From NCBI RefSeq assembly GCF_013036045.1, contig NZ_WTPX01000042.1:1-32104 (forward strand): 32,104 nucleotides of DNA, read 5' to 3'. Shown piece by piece: positions 1 to 8,967 of this stretch. The DNA comes from Alienimonas chondri (lineage in GTDB: Bacteria; Planctomycetota; Planctomycetia; Planctomycetales; Planctomycetaceae). A program made the translations under genes and the position numbers. Every line of letters starts with the position of its first letter. Within the stretch, counting starts at the first letter, position 1. Below the pieces are notes generated by a model. It was not told where the DNA came from. It did not search any database and worked only from the letters and a program-made list of their open reading frames with translations.

Positions 1-29
1 TCTCGGGGGAGACACCGTCGTTGGGCGGC

Positions 30-54
30 CCGTCCGACTCCGTGTGTCGGACGG
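30..54. repeat. Hairpin, 9-bp perfect stem
   Basis: The arm CCGTCCGAC (30-38) pairs perfectly with GTCGGACGG (46-54) around a 7-nt loop. No T-tract follows on either strand, so a standard intrinsic terminator is not shown. It could still end transcription of a gene left of the window. Confidence 0.55.
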
Positions 55-65
55 AAAGACACTGT

Positions 66-87
66 CGCAACCGCCGTGCCGGTTGCG
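66..87. repeat. Hairpin, 8-bp perfect stem
   Basis: CGCAACCG (66-73) pairs with CGGTTGCG (80-87) around a 6-nt loop. It lies 11 nt after the first hairpin, so the two form a tandem pair. The function is unknown. Confidence 0.5.
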
Positions 88-213
88 CGTGAATCCGCCG
101 GAAAAGGGCGAACGACCCGCAATCGGTCAGTTTTCATGGCGTTCGGCGATTCAGAAAACCCGGGGGCCGGGCCGAACGCTGCCACGAAGAGTGCCACGGG
201 CGCGAAGCGTCTT

Positions 214-238
214 GCAACTTTGGACCGTACAAAGTCGC
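214..238. promoter_or_regulatory. Dyad, possible operator upstream of the sulfatase
   Basis: ACTTTG (217-222) and CAAAGT (230-235) are perfect inverted arms with a 7-bp spacer. With one mismatch the arms extend to 9 bp (214-222 and 230-238). The size fits a homodimeric regulator site about 200 bp upstream of the sulfatase start. No regulator is identified, and the operator role is inference. Confidence 0.25.
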
Positions 239-438
239 CGTCGCCCCCATTTCCGCCCCGGACGACGGATTCGCGGGAGATCGATCCGGAAGACGTTTTT
301 CGGACCGGGGGGCGCCGCGGTCGCTCGGAATCGTCGGCTCCCCGCCTCGCTGTGGCAGCGCCGGTTGTGCCTCGGTCAGCGACGGATCAGGATGCGGGTT
401 CGCGAATCTCGCCCCGCGTCTGGATCGGACCCTTCCTC

Positions 439-2124
439 ATGTCTGCACGTTTCGCTCATCCCCGTTCGGCAAGAAGCCTTACGTTCCGCCCGCTGGTCTC
501 CGCGATCGCTTTTGCGATTGCGGCTCCATTCGCCGCGGCGGCTCAGCCGGACGCTGCGGCGGAGAAGCCGACGACGCAGCGGCCCAACGTGGTCTTCATC
601 TTCAGCGACGACCACGCGACCCAGGCGATCAGCGCCTACGGCTCGAAGATCAACGTCACCCCGAACATCGACCGCATCGGCGCCGAGGGCATGCGATTCG
701 ATCGGTGTTACTGCACGAACAGCATCTGCGGTCCCAGCCGGGCCGTGATTCTGACCGGCAAGCACAGCCACCTGAACGGGTTCCGCCAGAACGGCAACCG
801 GTTCGACGGCAGCCAGCAGACGTTCCCCAAGCTGCTGCAACAGGTCGGCTACCAGACCGCGCTGATCGGCAAATGGCATCTCGGCAGCGACCCGACCGGG
901 TTCGATTACTCCGACGTGCTTCGCGGGCAGGGGCACTACTACAACACCCCGTTCAGCAAGAACGGCGGGCCGTTCGAGGTGCAGGAGGGGTACGTCACGG
1001 ACGTGATCACTCAGAAGACCCTCACTTGGCTGAAAGGCGAAGACGGCGCCCGGGACACGACGAAGCCGTTCTTCCTGATGTTCCAACACAAAGCTCCGCA
1101 TCGCCGCTGGGAGCCGGGTCCGAAGCATTTGACAATGTACGACGACGTCGAAATCCCGGCGCCGGACAGCCTGTTCGACGACTACGACGGCTACCCCGGC
1201 CGCAGCGACGCGGCCCGTCATCAGGATATGACGATCAGCCAGACGATGACTCTCCACGACTTGAAGCTGACCGGCCCGGACGGCCGCCTGAACGACGAGC
1301 AGAAGGCCGCGTGGAACGCCGCCTACGAACCGAAGAACGAAGCCTTCCGCGAAGCGAACCTGACCGGCAAGGACCTCGTGCGGTGGAAGTACCAGCGGTA
1401 CATCAAGGACTATCTGCGGTGCGTCGCCGGCGTGGACGATGCGATCGGCGAAGTGATGGATTACCTGGAAGAGTCGGGACTGGATGAGAACACCATCGTC
1501 ATCTACTCCAGCGACCAGGGCTTCTACCTCGGGGAGCACGGGTGGTTCGACAAACGGTTCATGTACGAGGAGAGCTACAAGATGCCGTTCCTCGTGAAGT
1601 GGCCGGGCGTCACCAAACCGGGATCCGTCGACAAGCACCTCGTCAGCAACCTCGACTTCGCCGAGACGTTCCTCGACATCGCCGGCGCCGAGATCCCGGA
1701 CGACATGCAGGGCGTAAGCCTTGTCCCGCTGCTGGAAGGCGAGAACCCGCCCGATTGGCGGGACGCGCTGTACTACCACTACTACGAATTCAACCCGGAT
1801 CGCCGCACCGTGCACGCCGTCCGGCGCCACAACGGCGTGCAGACGGACCGCTATAAGCTGATTCACTTCTACAATATTGATCAGTACGAGCTCTTCGATC
1901 TGGAGAAGGACCCGCAGGAGATGAACAGCGTCGCCGACGACCCGGCGTACGCGGACGTGCTGCGTGGGCTGAAGGTCAAGCTGGATCAGTTGCAGGAGCA
2001 GTACGAGGTGCCCGACGACTCCGGCAGCGCCCCGGCGATGCCGGATTGGCTCAAGCAAGACCTGCAGAAAAAAGCGGAGCAGCGGCTCGAGGAGACGCAG
2101 ACCGATACGAAAGCGGCCACGTGA
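439..2124 (+). CDS. Exported formylglycine-dependent sulfatase
   Basis: A 561-residue arylsulfatase-family enzyme that hydrolyses sulfate esters, probably on a sulfated glycan outside the cytoplasm. The ATG at 439 gives a basic N-terminus followed by an Ala-rich hydrophobic stretch (about residues 18-35), which reads as a signal peptide. The core opens with [11 protein letters not shown], whose Asp57 and Asp58 are metal ligands. The signature C-G-P-S-R begins at Cys97, the residue converted to formylglycine in this family. GKWHLG and a late [12 protein letters not shown] block are also typical. The C-terminal half (YYHYYEF, then DRYKLIHF and ELFDLEKDP) resembles planctomycete sulfatases of the N-acetylglucosamine-6-sulfatase/mucin-desulfating kind, but the substrate cannot be read from sequence. 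No maturase or anti-sulfatase gene is adjacent. No clear ribosome-binding site precedes the start. Confidence 0.93.
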   Translation: MSARFAHPRSARSLTFRPLVSAIAFAIAAPFAAAAQPDAAAEKPTTQRPNVVFIFSDDHATQAISAYGSKINVTPNIDRIGAEGMRFDRCYCTNSICGPSRAVILTGKHSHLNGFRQNGNRFDGSQQTFPKLLQQVGYQTALIGKWHLGSDPTGFDYSDVLRGQGHYYNTPFSKNGGPFEVQEGYVTDVITQKTLTWLKGEDGARDTTKPFFLMFQHKAPHRRWEPGPKHLTMYDDVEIPAPDSLFDDYDGYPGRSDAARHQDMTISQTMTLHDLKLTGPDGRLNDEQKAAWNAAYEPKNEAFREANLTGKDLVRWKYQRYIKDYLRCVAGVDDAIGEVMDYLEESGLDENTIVIYSSDQGFYLGEHGWFDKRFMYEESYKMPFLVKWPGVTKPGSVDKHLVSNLDFAETFLDIAGAEIPDDMQGVSLVPLLEGENPPDWRDALYYHYYEFNPDRRTVHAVRRHNGVQTDRYKLIHFYNIDQYELFDLEKDPQEMNSVADDPAYADVLRGLKVKLDQLQEQYEVPDDSGSAPAMPDWLKQDLQKKAEQRLEETQTDTKAAT

Positions 2125-2200
2125 TTTCGGTTTGTGTCCGCGTGAGGCGTCTCCCCGGTTCGTCGTCGCCGACAGGCGATGCGCGTCGTGAGCGGCGCCG

Positions 2201-3391
2201 ATGACGTCGTTCGTCCTGCTGACCTTCGCCGCCGCGTTCCTTCTGAGCGCGGCGGCGACGGCATTGATGCGGCGTTTGGCCCCTCGGTGGGGGCTGGTCG
2301 ACGCCCCGGATGCGGCTCGCAAGGTGCACACCAGCCCCACGCCGCTGGGCGGCGGGGTCGCGGTGTGGTTCGCCGTGATCGCCCCGCTGCTGGGCGGCGT
2401 GGCGGCGGCGGCGGCGATTCGCAGCGGTTGGGCGCCGGAGTCGATCGCGCCGGACGCGCTCCGCCCGCATCTCACCGGGGCCGGAGCGAAGATGCCGACG
2501 CTGTTGACCGTCTTGGGAGCGGGAACCGTGCTGGCGGCGGTCGGCCTGTGGGACGATCGTCGCGGTCTGCCCTGGGGCTGGCGGTTGCTGGTTCAGTTTG
2601 GCTGCGCCGCGGCCGTAGTGGCCGCCGGAGTGCGGTTCAGCCTGTTCCTCCCGGATCTGCCCGGCCGCATCGCGGCGGCCGGTTTGACGGCGCTGTGGCT
2701 GGTCGTGCTGACGAACGCCTTCAACTTCCTCGACAACATGAACGGCCTGTGCTCCGGCACCGCGGCGATCGCGGCGGGCGTGCTGGCCGCGATCATGCTG
2801 TTCTCGCTACCGCGTCCGCACTGGTTCGTGGGCGCGATGACGCTGACGCTGTGCGGGGCGCTCGTCGGATTCCTGTTTCATAACTGGCGGGGGCGCATCT
2901 TCCTGGGGGACGCCGGCAGCACGTTCGTTGGATTCATGCTGGCGGTCTGCTGCGCCCTCGGAACGTTCTATGAAGCCCCCGTCGAAGGCGCCGGCGCCGG
3001 CATCCACGGTTTCGGCAATCACGTGATCCTCGCTCCGCTGTGCGTGCTGGCGGTGCCGCTGTACGACTTCGCCACCGTCATCACGATCCGGTTGCGCGAC
3101 GGAGCGAGTCCCTTTCGCCCGGACCGGAATCACTTCTCCCACCGCTTGAACGACCGCGGCCTCTCCAAGCGGGGGGCGGTAAAGACCGTGTGGCTGTGCA
3201 CGCTGGTGACGGGGCTCGCCGGACTCTTGTTGTACCGCGTGGACGGCTGGATCGGGGCGGGGCTGGCGGTCGCGATCGTCGCCGGGGTTTTGGGGATCGT
3301 GGCCGTGCTGGAATTTTCGACCGGTCGAGACGGGGCGGTGATGCCCGGCCTCGTGCCGCGCCCGCCGAGCGACGGCCCGTCCTCGTCATGA
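2201..3391 (+). CDS. MraY/WecA-family polyprenyl-phosphate sugar-1-phosphate transferase
   Basis: A 396-residue polytopic membrane enzyme of glycosyltransferase family 4. Such enzymes move a sugar-1-phosphate (often GlcNAc-1-P) from a UDP-sugar to undecaprenyl phosphate, the first step of lipid-linked polysaccharide synthesis. Family marks include an N-terminal D-x-P-D-x-x-R-K-x-H stretch followed by PTPLGGG, the F-x-N-W-R-G-R-I-F-L-G-D-A-G-S loop with Asp237, and the late HRLNDRGLS loop. The second acidic motif reads D178-N-M-N-G-L where the family usually has DGxDGL or DNxDGL, so Asn181 replaces the usual Asp. The hydrophobic profile suggests around ten helices. The stop overlaps the start of the next gene (ATGA), so the two are translationally coupled and probably serve one exopolysaccharide or O-antigen-like pathway. 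The exact sugar is unknown. WecA-like is favoured over MraY because no peptidoglycan genes are nearby. Confidence 0.88.
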   Translation: MTSFVLLTFAAAFLLSAAATALMRRLAPRWGLVDAPDAARKVHTSPTPLGGGVAVWFAVIAPLLGGVAAAAAIRSGWAPESIAPDALRPHLTGAGAKMPTLLTVLGAGTVLAAVGLWDDRRGLPWGWRLLVQFGCAAAVVAAGVRFSLFLPDLPGRIAAAGLTALWLVVLTNAFNFLDNMNGLCSGTAAIAAGVLAAIMLFSLPRPHWFVGAMTLTLCGALVGFLFHNWRGRIFLGDAGSTFVGFMLAVCCALGTFYEAPVEGAGAGIHGFGNHVILAPLCVLAVPLYDFATVITIRLRDGASPFRPDRNHFSHRLNDRGLSKRGAVKTVWLCTLVTGLAGLLLYRVDGWIGAGLAVAIVAGVLGIVAVLEFSTGRDGAVMPGLVPRPPSDGPSSS

Positions 3392-5664
3392 CGGATGCTG
3401 CGGCCACGACCGGCGCTGCGGCCCCCGCGAGGGGAACCGGCGATCGCTGGAAGCGGTGGATGCGGGCGGCCGTCGGCCTGAGCCTCGCCGGCCGGTTCCT
3501 CGTTCCGACCGAGGCGACTCTGCTGGGCCTCTCGCCCGGCGACGCCGCGGCCGACGGTTGGTTCTCCGCGATCGCATTGCTTGCGTTGTCGGTCTGGGCG
3601 GGGCGGGCTTGGTGGAGCGGCGCTTCGCAAACCGACGGCGTGCGATGGGGGCGGTGCGAGACGCTGCTGGCGGCTGTCGTGCTGGCGCACGGTCTGGCCG
3701 CGGCGCCGATCTTCTGGGAAGGCGGTCCCCGGCGGGCGGCCGCGGAGACGGTCTTCAACTGGGCCGGACTCGTCGCGGCGGCGGTTCTGCTCCGCAGCGT
3801 CTGGCGACCGGGCGACAGCGTGCGGTTCGCGGCGCTGGTCGTCGCCTGCGGAACGGCGGCCGCGGTCGTCGGCGTCTGGCAGGTGACGGTGTCGCTCCCG
3901 GCGAGTCGCGCCGAGTATCTCGACCTACGGGAGCGAGAAGCCGGCTCGGACTCCCGTGCACGGACGACGGCCCGTGCTCGCTTAGCCGCGATGAACGTGC
4001 CCGAGGAGCCCGCCGCGAGAAAGCGTTGGGAGGATCGGCTCCTGGGCTCCCGTGAGCCGTTCGGACCCTATTCCTTGGCCAACACGTTGGCCGGCGTGTT
4101 GCTGGCGGCGGCGCTGCTGTTGCCCGCGTTGGTGCAGCGAATCGACCGATCGACAGTCGCTGCAATCGGGCTCGTCGCAGCGCTTCTGGTCGGGGTGCTG
4201 CTGCTCACCAAGAGTCGCACGGGGTACGTCGGGCTGACCGTCGGCGGACTCATGTGGGCCGGCCTCCGTTGGGGACGCGGGGCGGGGCGGGGGGCTCAGA
4301 AGAAGGCCTTCATCGGCGCCGCGATCGCCGGCGGGTTGCTGATCGCCGGCGTCACCGCGGCGGTGTGGCTCGGACAACTCGACCGCGAGGTGATCTCCGA
4401 GGCGCCGCGATCCTTGGCGTTTCGCCTGCAGTATTGGGCCGGCACGTTGCGGGCATTGGCGGACCGCCCTCTGCTGGGCACCGGACCGGCGAATCTTCGG
4501 CCGTTCTATCTGCTCCACAAAGACGCCGCCGCCAGCGAGGCGATCGCGGCGCCGCACAACCTCATCCTGGATCTGTGGACCAGCGGCGGGTTGCTCGCCC
4601 CGCTGCTCGCCGCGGCGTTGGCGTGGTGCGGGGTGAGGAGGTGGCGCACGCCGCCGCCTTCGCCTCGGGCCGCCGAAGGGGCGCCTCCCGGATGGGATTC
4701 CTTGTTCACCGGGACGCTGGCGGCATTCGGGCTGGTCGGCGCGTTCGGCGGTCTGCTGGGACCGATCGCCGACGTCGAACCCGGCCTGAACCCTTGGATT
4801 TACGCCATGGTGCGGGGGTGGGATGCGCACAGCATCCTGCTGCTCGCCGCGATCCCCGCCGCCGGCGTGCTCTGGTTCGCGGGGCGGAGCGCCGGCGGGC
4901 CGCGATCGACCGGACCTGCTTGGGCGGCGGCGTGCGTCGGGTTGGCGGTGCACCTGTTGGGAGCCGACGGGGCGGAGTTTCCCGCGATCGTGGCGGTCTT
5001 CCTGTTGGCTCTTGCCGCACCCCCCCCGCGGGTCGTTCCCGACGACCTCGCCTCCGTCAGTCAGGCTCGCCGGGATTGGCTCTCGCCGGCGATCTGTCTG
5101 ACGTCGGGGCTGCTCGCCGCGGTCGGGGTCTGGTTCGTCCTGTTGCCCGGAAGGGAGGCCGGCGCTCTGCTGGAAACGGCCCGGGCGGAATCCGCCCGCG
5201 GCCGCGATCCACGTGGCACGCTGTTGCGGGCCATGGCGGCCGACCCGCTTTCGGATTCTCCCCTCGCCGCGTCCGCGGATCTCGCCACCGTTCGATCGCT
5301 CGCCGATCCGACGGACGCGGGCGCCCGGCGGAAGGCCGTGGGGCTGTGGAACGATCTGCTTCAGCGCCGTCCGGGGGACGGACGCGCGTACGAGCGGATC
5401 TCCGACCTACATCGCGCGGCGGGGGACTGGGGCGAGGCGGTCGAGGCGGACCGCGCGGCGGCGCGGCTCGACCCTTCCGCCGCTGCTCCTCAGGCCCGGT
5501 TGGCGGTTTCCGCGGACCGGGCCGGCGACCGCGCGACGGCCCGAGCCGCGGCGGAAGCGGCGTTGGAACGGGATGCGATCACCCGCGACGCCGGGCACCG
5601 GGATCGGGTTTTGCCGGACGAAACCACGGCGAACCTGCGATCGCTGCTCCGCTCGGGCGACTGA
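3388..5664 (+). CDS. O-antigen ligase/polymerase-like membrane protein with C-terminal TPR-like region
   Basis: A 758-residue protein with many hydrophobic segments up to about residue 590 and a soluble Ala/Arg-rich tail. The loop with YWAGTLRALADRPLLGTGP and the A-P-H390-N-L-I-L-D-L-W segment match the Wzy_C/O-antigen ligase family, in which a His in this loop is important. SRTGYVGL is also typical. The tail (about residues 650-740) has helical repeats, one reading RPGDGRAYERISDLHRAAGD, consistent with tetratricopeptide repeats. Such proteins polymerise lipid-linked sugars or ligate them to an acceptor at the outer face of the inner membrane. The start ATG overlaps the stop of the upstream transferase, which supports joint action. 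Ligase and polymerase cannot be separated from sequence. Confidence 0.85.
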   Translation: MTDAAATTGAAAPARGTGDRWKRWMRAAVGLSLAGRFLVPTEATLLGLSPGDAAADGWFSAIALLALSVWAGRAWWSGASQTDGVRWGRCETLLAAVVLAHGLAAAPIFWEGGPRRAAAETVFNWAGLVAAAVLLRSVWRPGDSVRFAALVVACGTAAAVVGVWQVTVSLPASRAEYLDLREREAGSDSRARTTARARLAAMNVPEEPAARKRWEDRLLGSREPFGPYSLANTLAGVLLAAALLLPALVQRIDRSTVAAIGLVAALLVGVLLLTKSRTGYVGLTVGGLMWAGLRWGRGAGRGAQKKAFIGAAIAGGLLIAGVTAAVWLGQLDREVISEAPRSLAFRLQYWAGTLRALADRPLLGTGPANLRPFYLLHKDAAASEAIAAPHNLILDLWTSGGLLAPLLAAALAWCGVRRWRTPPPSPRAAEGAPPGWDSLFTGTLAAFGLVGAFGGLLGPIADVEPGLNPWIYAMVRGWDAHSILLLAAIPAAGVLWFAGRSAGGPRSTGPAWAAACVGLAVHLLGADGAEFPAIVAVFLLALAAPPPRVVPDDLASVSQARRDWLSPAICLTSGLLAAVGVWFVLLPGREAGALLETARAESARGRDPRGTLLRAMAADPLSDSPLAASADLATVRSLADPTDAGARRKAVGLWNDLLQRRPGDGRAYERISDLHRAAGDWGEAVEADRAAARLDPSAAAPQARLAVSADRAGDRATARAAAEAALERDAITRDAGHRDRVLPDETTANLRSLLRSGD

Positions 5665-5680
5665 ATCACCCGACGGTCTC

Positions 5681-5686
5681 TATGAT
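5681..5686 (+). promoter_or_regulatory. Possible -10 element for the DUF1573 gene
   Basis: TATGAT matches the sigma-70 -10 consensus (TATAAT) at five of six positions. It sits just after the O-antigen ligase stop and about 90 nt before the DUF1573 start. No good -35 is seen at 17 nt spacing, so this is only a candidate. Confidence 0.35.
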
Positions 5687-5775
5687 GCCGCCCCAACGCC
5701 GCCCGCCGACACGACGTAGCAGCGTCGGTCGTTCCGCGTTTTCGCCTCTCGTCCCGGTCCGTCGGTTTCGCTTCC

Positions 5776-7101
5776 ATGAACGTGCTCGCCCGCATCGCCC
5801 TTGTCGCCGTGGTCGTGGTCGCGGTGGGGGCTGGTCTGTACTACTCGGTCGGTCCGTCCGTCTCCGGCAAGATCGTCGATCGGTCGACGGAAGAACTTCC
5901 GTTCAAAACAAACGACGTTCGATTCCTCGACCCGGACGTTCGTCCCGCTGAGAGCGGGCCGCATCCCAAAATTCAAGTCGAGGAGCCAAAGCACGATTTC
6001 GGCAAGCTGGCGTTAGGAAACAGCGACTCCCACACCTTCGTCATCAAAAACGTCGGCGACGCCCCGTTGAAGCTCGGCGAGCCGATCACGACCTGCAAAT
6101 GCACCGCTCCGAAGGCCGGTAAAGGCGAGATTCTCCCCGGCGAATCGACGACCGTCACACTCACCTACACCCCGGAGAAGACCGCCAACGAGTTCGTTCA
6201 GCGGGCGTTCATTCACACCAACGACCCGACCGACCCCCGCCTGGAACTCGAAGTTTCGGGAAGCGTCGAAGAGCTGCTGCGAGCGTTCCCCGGCACGATG
6301 GTGGACTTCGGGTCCGTCGACGGGAAAGAGCCGGAGACGAAGTCGTTCAAAGTGATGTCCCGGCTGAAGGAGGACATCGTCGTCACCGGGACGGACAGCA
6401 CCTCGGAATACGTGAAGGTGACGACCGCTCCGGCCGATCTCTCCCAGCCGATCAACCGGGTGGAGCCGATGAACGAGGAGATTCCGGAGGAGGAGCGCCC
6501 ACCGGCCCCGCCCTCGGCGGCCGAAGCGGGCTACACGAGCGGCATCGAGGTCTCCGTGGAACTGCTGCCCGGGATGAAGGTCGGGCGATTCAAAGAGACC
6601 GTCACGGTTCAATTCGACGAGCCGGCCCCGGATGCGGAGACGCAGGCGAAGCGGTTTGCTGAGGGCAAGATCTCGGTCGATTACAGCAAGATCCAGGCGG
6701 AGGTCGTGGGCACCGTCAGCGGGCCGTTCACGTTCGTCGCGGTGCAGCGGGAGAACCAGAAGTTCCTGCCTGCGGCGTTGGCGTTCGAACTGGGCACCTT
6801 TCCGGCGGAAGAGGGAACCACGGGGACGCTCCAACTGTTCGCGTACGGCATGGACGAGCCGCTCGAACTCACCGACATCCAGAGCACGGAAAAGTACGTT
6901 CAGCTGAAGATCCGCCGCGATCCCTCGTTCCCGGTGGAGAGCGGGCGTCAGAAGCTGTTCCTGGACTTCGTCGTGCCGCCCGGCTCCCCGCCGGCCCAGC
7001 ACATCCGCAAGGGGAAGGTGACCGTCACGGCGAAGACCAACCACCCGGACGCCCGCGAATTGCAGTTCTACGTCCAGATGGCGTCTTACGCCTCCAACTG
7101 A
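5776..7101 (+). CDS. Membrane-anchored DUF1573 domain protein
   Basis: A 441-residue protein with one N-terminal hydrophobic helix (about residues 4-24), followed by a soluble part probably facing the periplasm. Residues about 66-140 form a DUF1573-type Ig-like domain: V-E-E-P-K-H-D-F-G, then H-T-F-V-I-K-N-V-G-D-A-P-L, then the Cys-x-Cys site C107-K-C109-T, then LPGESTTVTLTYTP. A second, degenerate beta-rich half follows (FPGTMVDFGSVDG, and later ALAFELGTFPAEEG). The molecular role of DUF1573 is not settled. Such proteins are common in Planctomycetota and Bacteroidota and often accompany electron-transfer proteins. Here the next gene is a multiheme cytochrome 156 nt downstream on the same strand, suggesting a shared envelope function. 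The start is an ATG directly before the membrane helix. Confidence 0.87.
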   Translation: MNVLARIALVAVVVVAVGAGLYYSVGPSVSGKIVDRSTEELPFKTNDVRFLDPDVRPAESGPHPKIQVEEPKHDFGKLALGNSDSHTFVIKNVGDAPLKLGEPITTCKCTAPKAGKGEILPGESTTVTLTYTPEKTANEFVQRAFIHTNDPTDPRLELEVSGSVEELLRAFPGTMVDFGSVDGKEPETKSFKVMSRLKEDIVVTGTDSTSEYVKVTTAPADLSQPINRVEPMNEEIPEEERPPAPPSAAEAGYTSGIEVSVELLPGMKVGRFKETVTVQFDEPAPDAETQAKRFAEGKISVDYSKIQAEVVGTVSGPFTFVAVQRENQKFLPAALAFELGTFPAEEGTTGTLQLFAYGMDEPLELTDIQSTEKYVQLKIRRDPSFPVESGRQKLFLDFVVPPGSPPAQHIRKGKVTVTAKTNHPDARELQFYVQMASYASN

Positions 7102-7257
7102 ACGAGGCCGCGGCGTCGTCCCCCCGCGTCACGATCGCTCGCGGCCGGGGGTTGACCGCGATCGCCGGTGATTCGATACCCCGTACGGTTCTCGCCCGCC
7201 GCTGATGCGGTCATGGGGAGAGTCTCCCAGCACACCCACGGATCGGGCGCCCCCGCG

Positions 7258-8949
7258 ATGAGTCAGACCGACCCCGCTCCCCCCTCGGCTCCGCCGGCGC
7301 CCGGATCGTCCGCGGCTCCCCCCGTGTGGCCGCAGGCGCTGGTCGGCGCCGTGATCGGGGCCGCGGCGTTGGGACTCGGCGCGTTCATTCTCACCCGCGG
7401 CGGCGATCTGCCGGACGATCCCGGCACGCCGACGCCCCCGGCGGCCGCAATGACGGTCGATCCGCTCGCCGGGTGGGAGAAGCCGGCGGCCGCCGTCGTC
7501 TTCACCGGGGAGGTGCACGGGTATCTGGAGCCATGCGGTTGTTCCGAGAAACAGAACGGCGGCGTCGCCCGTCGCAGCGCTCTGTTCAAGGAACTCCGCG
7601 AAGAGAAGGGGTGGGACGTCGTCGCCGCAGACGCCGGCGGAACGCTGCGGCGGACGCGCTTGCAGTCCGAACTGAAGTTCGCCGCGATGCGACGGGCCCT
7701 GGAGCAGATGGGCTACGGCCTGCTGAACCTCGGTCCCGAGGAACTGCGGCTGGGCATGGATTACCTCGTTCAGCACGTCTACGACGCCCCGCCGCTGCTG
7801 GGGGCGAACGTCGCCCTGTTCGGCGACGTCACGGGTCAGACCGCCAACGATACCGGCATCGCCCGCACCCGGATCTTAGAAGCGGGCGGCTTGAAGATCG
7901 GCTTCACCGGCGTGGTGGGGGCGACGATGGCCAAGGAACTGGCCAACCCGGATCCGAACAGCCTGATCGGCGTGGGAGACGCCGCCGACGTGCTTCCGCT
8001 GGCGCTCGAAGAGCTGGCGGACTGCGACGTACGGGTGCTGCTGTCACAGGCGGAGCCGGACGAAACGACCGCGTTCCTCCAAAATTACCCCGGCTTCCAC
8101 GTCGCCGTGACCGCCGGCGGCCCGGAAGATCCGTCCGCTGAGCCGACGGTCGTCGCTACCGAAGCCGGCGATGCCTTGCTGCTGCGGGTCGGCCACAAGG
8201 GGAAACACGCGGGCGTCGTCGGGGTTTACCCGGTCGAAGGTTCCGACCGCCCGCAACTGACCTACGCGCTCGTCACGCTGTCGAAGGATCGCTTCGGCCA
8301 CGACGAGAGCATGGACCCGATCATGGCGGGCTATCAGCAGTCGATCGCGGACAATCTGGAGGCGATCTTCGACGATCTCCCCCCCGCCGCTCCGCCCCGC
8401 CCGGGCGGTTACGTCGGCGCCGCGAAGTGCGGGGAGTGCCACACGAAAGCCTATGCGAAGTGGAAGGAGAGCCCCCACGCCCATGCCTTGGCGAGCCTCA
8501 CCGAGGGCCGCGAGAACTTCGAGGGGGACTGGGCCGACCGCCGGCTGGACCCGGAGTGCCTGTCCTGTCATGTCACTGGCTGGGATCCGCAGGGCTACTA
8601 CCCGTTCGACGGCGGTTACCTGCCCGAACGCCTCGCTGCCGGATCGGCCGGCGGGGGCGTGGACGGAACCACGGGGCTCTCGGGCATGGATCGCCACCTC
8701 AAGCTCCAATCGCAGCAGTGCGAGAACTGCCATGGCCCCGGCTCCGACCACGTCGCCGTGTTCGAGCGCTTCAAAGCCGACCCCGCCTCGGTCGATCAGG
8801 CCGAGCAAAGGGCCGCGAACAAAGCGATGCACATCGACCTCGCCACCGCTTCGCAAACCACCTGCGTGAAGTGCCACGACGGCGACAACAGCCCGGACTT
8901 CAAGTTCGAAGAGTACTGGCCGAAGATCGCCCATCCCTGGCGGGATTGA
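7258..8949 (+). CDS. Multiheme cytochrome c with phosphoesterase-like N-terminal domain
   Basis: A 563-residue protein with a Pro/Ala-rich head, one membrane helix (about residues 25-46), a 5'-nucleotidase/UshA-like domain (about 78-370) and a C-terminal cytochrome c554-type domain. Four CxxCH heme sites begin at Cys391, Cys434, Cys488 and Cys536, so up to four hemes may bind. The N-terminal domain has the family pattern HGYLEPCGCSEKQNGG, but metal-binding positions look changed: FTGEVHG where active enzymes have an xNDxHG-like motif, DAGG where SGD/DAGD is expected, and LGPEE where GNHE is expected. It may therefore be catalytically dead and act as a binding or scaffold domain. The protein is probably exported and anchored, with a role in periplasmic electron transfer. 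I chose the ATG at 7258 because the upstream in-frame residues have no domain character. Confidence 0.85.
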   Translation: MSQTDPAPPSAPPAPGSSAAPPVWPQALVGAVIGAAALGLGAFILTRGGDLPDDPGTPTPPAAAMTVDPLAGWEKPAAAVVFTGEVHGYLEPCGCSEKQNGGVARRSALFKELREEKGWDVVAADAGGTLRRTRLQSELKFAAMRRALEQMGYGLLNLGPEELRLGMDYLVQHVYDAPPLLGANVALFGDVTGQTANDTGIARTRILEAGGLKIGFTGVVGATMAKELANPDPNSLIGVGDAADVLPLALEELADCDVRVLLSQAEPDETTAFLQNYPGFHVAVTAGGPEDPSAEPTVVATEAGDALLLRVGHKGKHAGVVGVYPVEGSDRPQLTYALVTLSKDRFGHDESMDPIMAGYQQSIADNLEAIFDDLPPAAPPRPGGYVGAAKCGECHTKAYAKWKESPHAHALASLTEGRENFEGDWADRRLDPECLSCHVTGWDPQGYYPFDGGYLPERLAAGSAGGGVDGTTGLSGMDRHLKLQSQQCENCHGPGSDHVAVFERFKADPASVDQAEQRAANKAMHIDLATASQTTCVKCHDGDNSPDFKFEEYWPKIAHPWRD

Positions 8950-8967
8950 GGGACGTTCGCTTTCGCT

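Larger units (their letters stand above)
1..438. other. Upstream region without a supported gene
   Basis: No convincing coding sequence lies here. The sulfatase reading frame stays open upstream to about position 76, but that stretch has no domain character, and a clear signal peptide begins at 439, so I treat it as untranslated. The region holds two close hairpins (30-54 and 66-87) and a dyad (214-238), listed separately. The hairpins may end a gene lying left of the window; neither is followed by a T-run. Confidence 0.5.

Noticed and set aside
76-438. N-terminal extension of the sulfatase
   Set aside because: The extension is compositionally odd, and a standard signal peptide starts at the ATG at 439.
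376-2475. A 699-codon open frame on the minus strand across the sulfatase gene
   Set aside because: It is antisense to a clear sulfatase, rich in Arg/Val/Ala with no domain, and arises from the GC-rich codon bias of the real gene.
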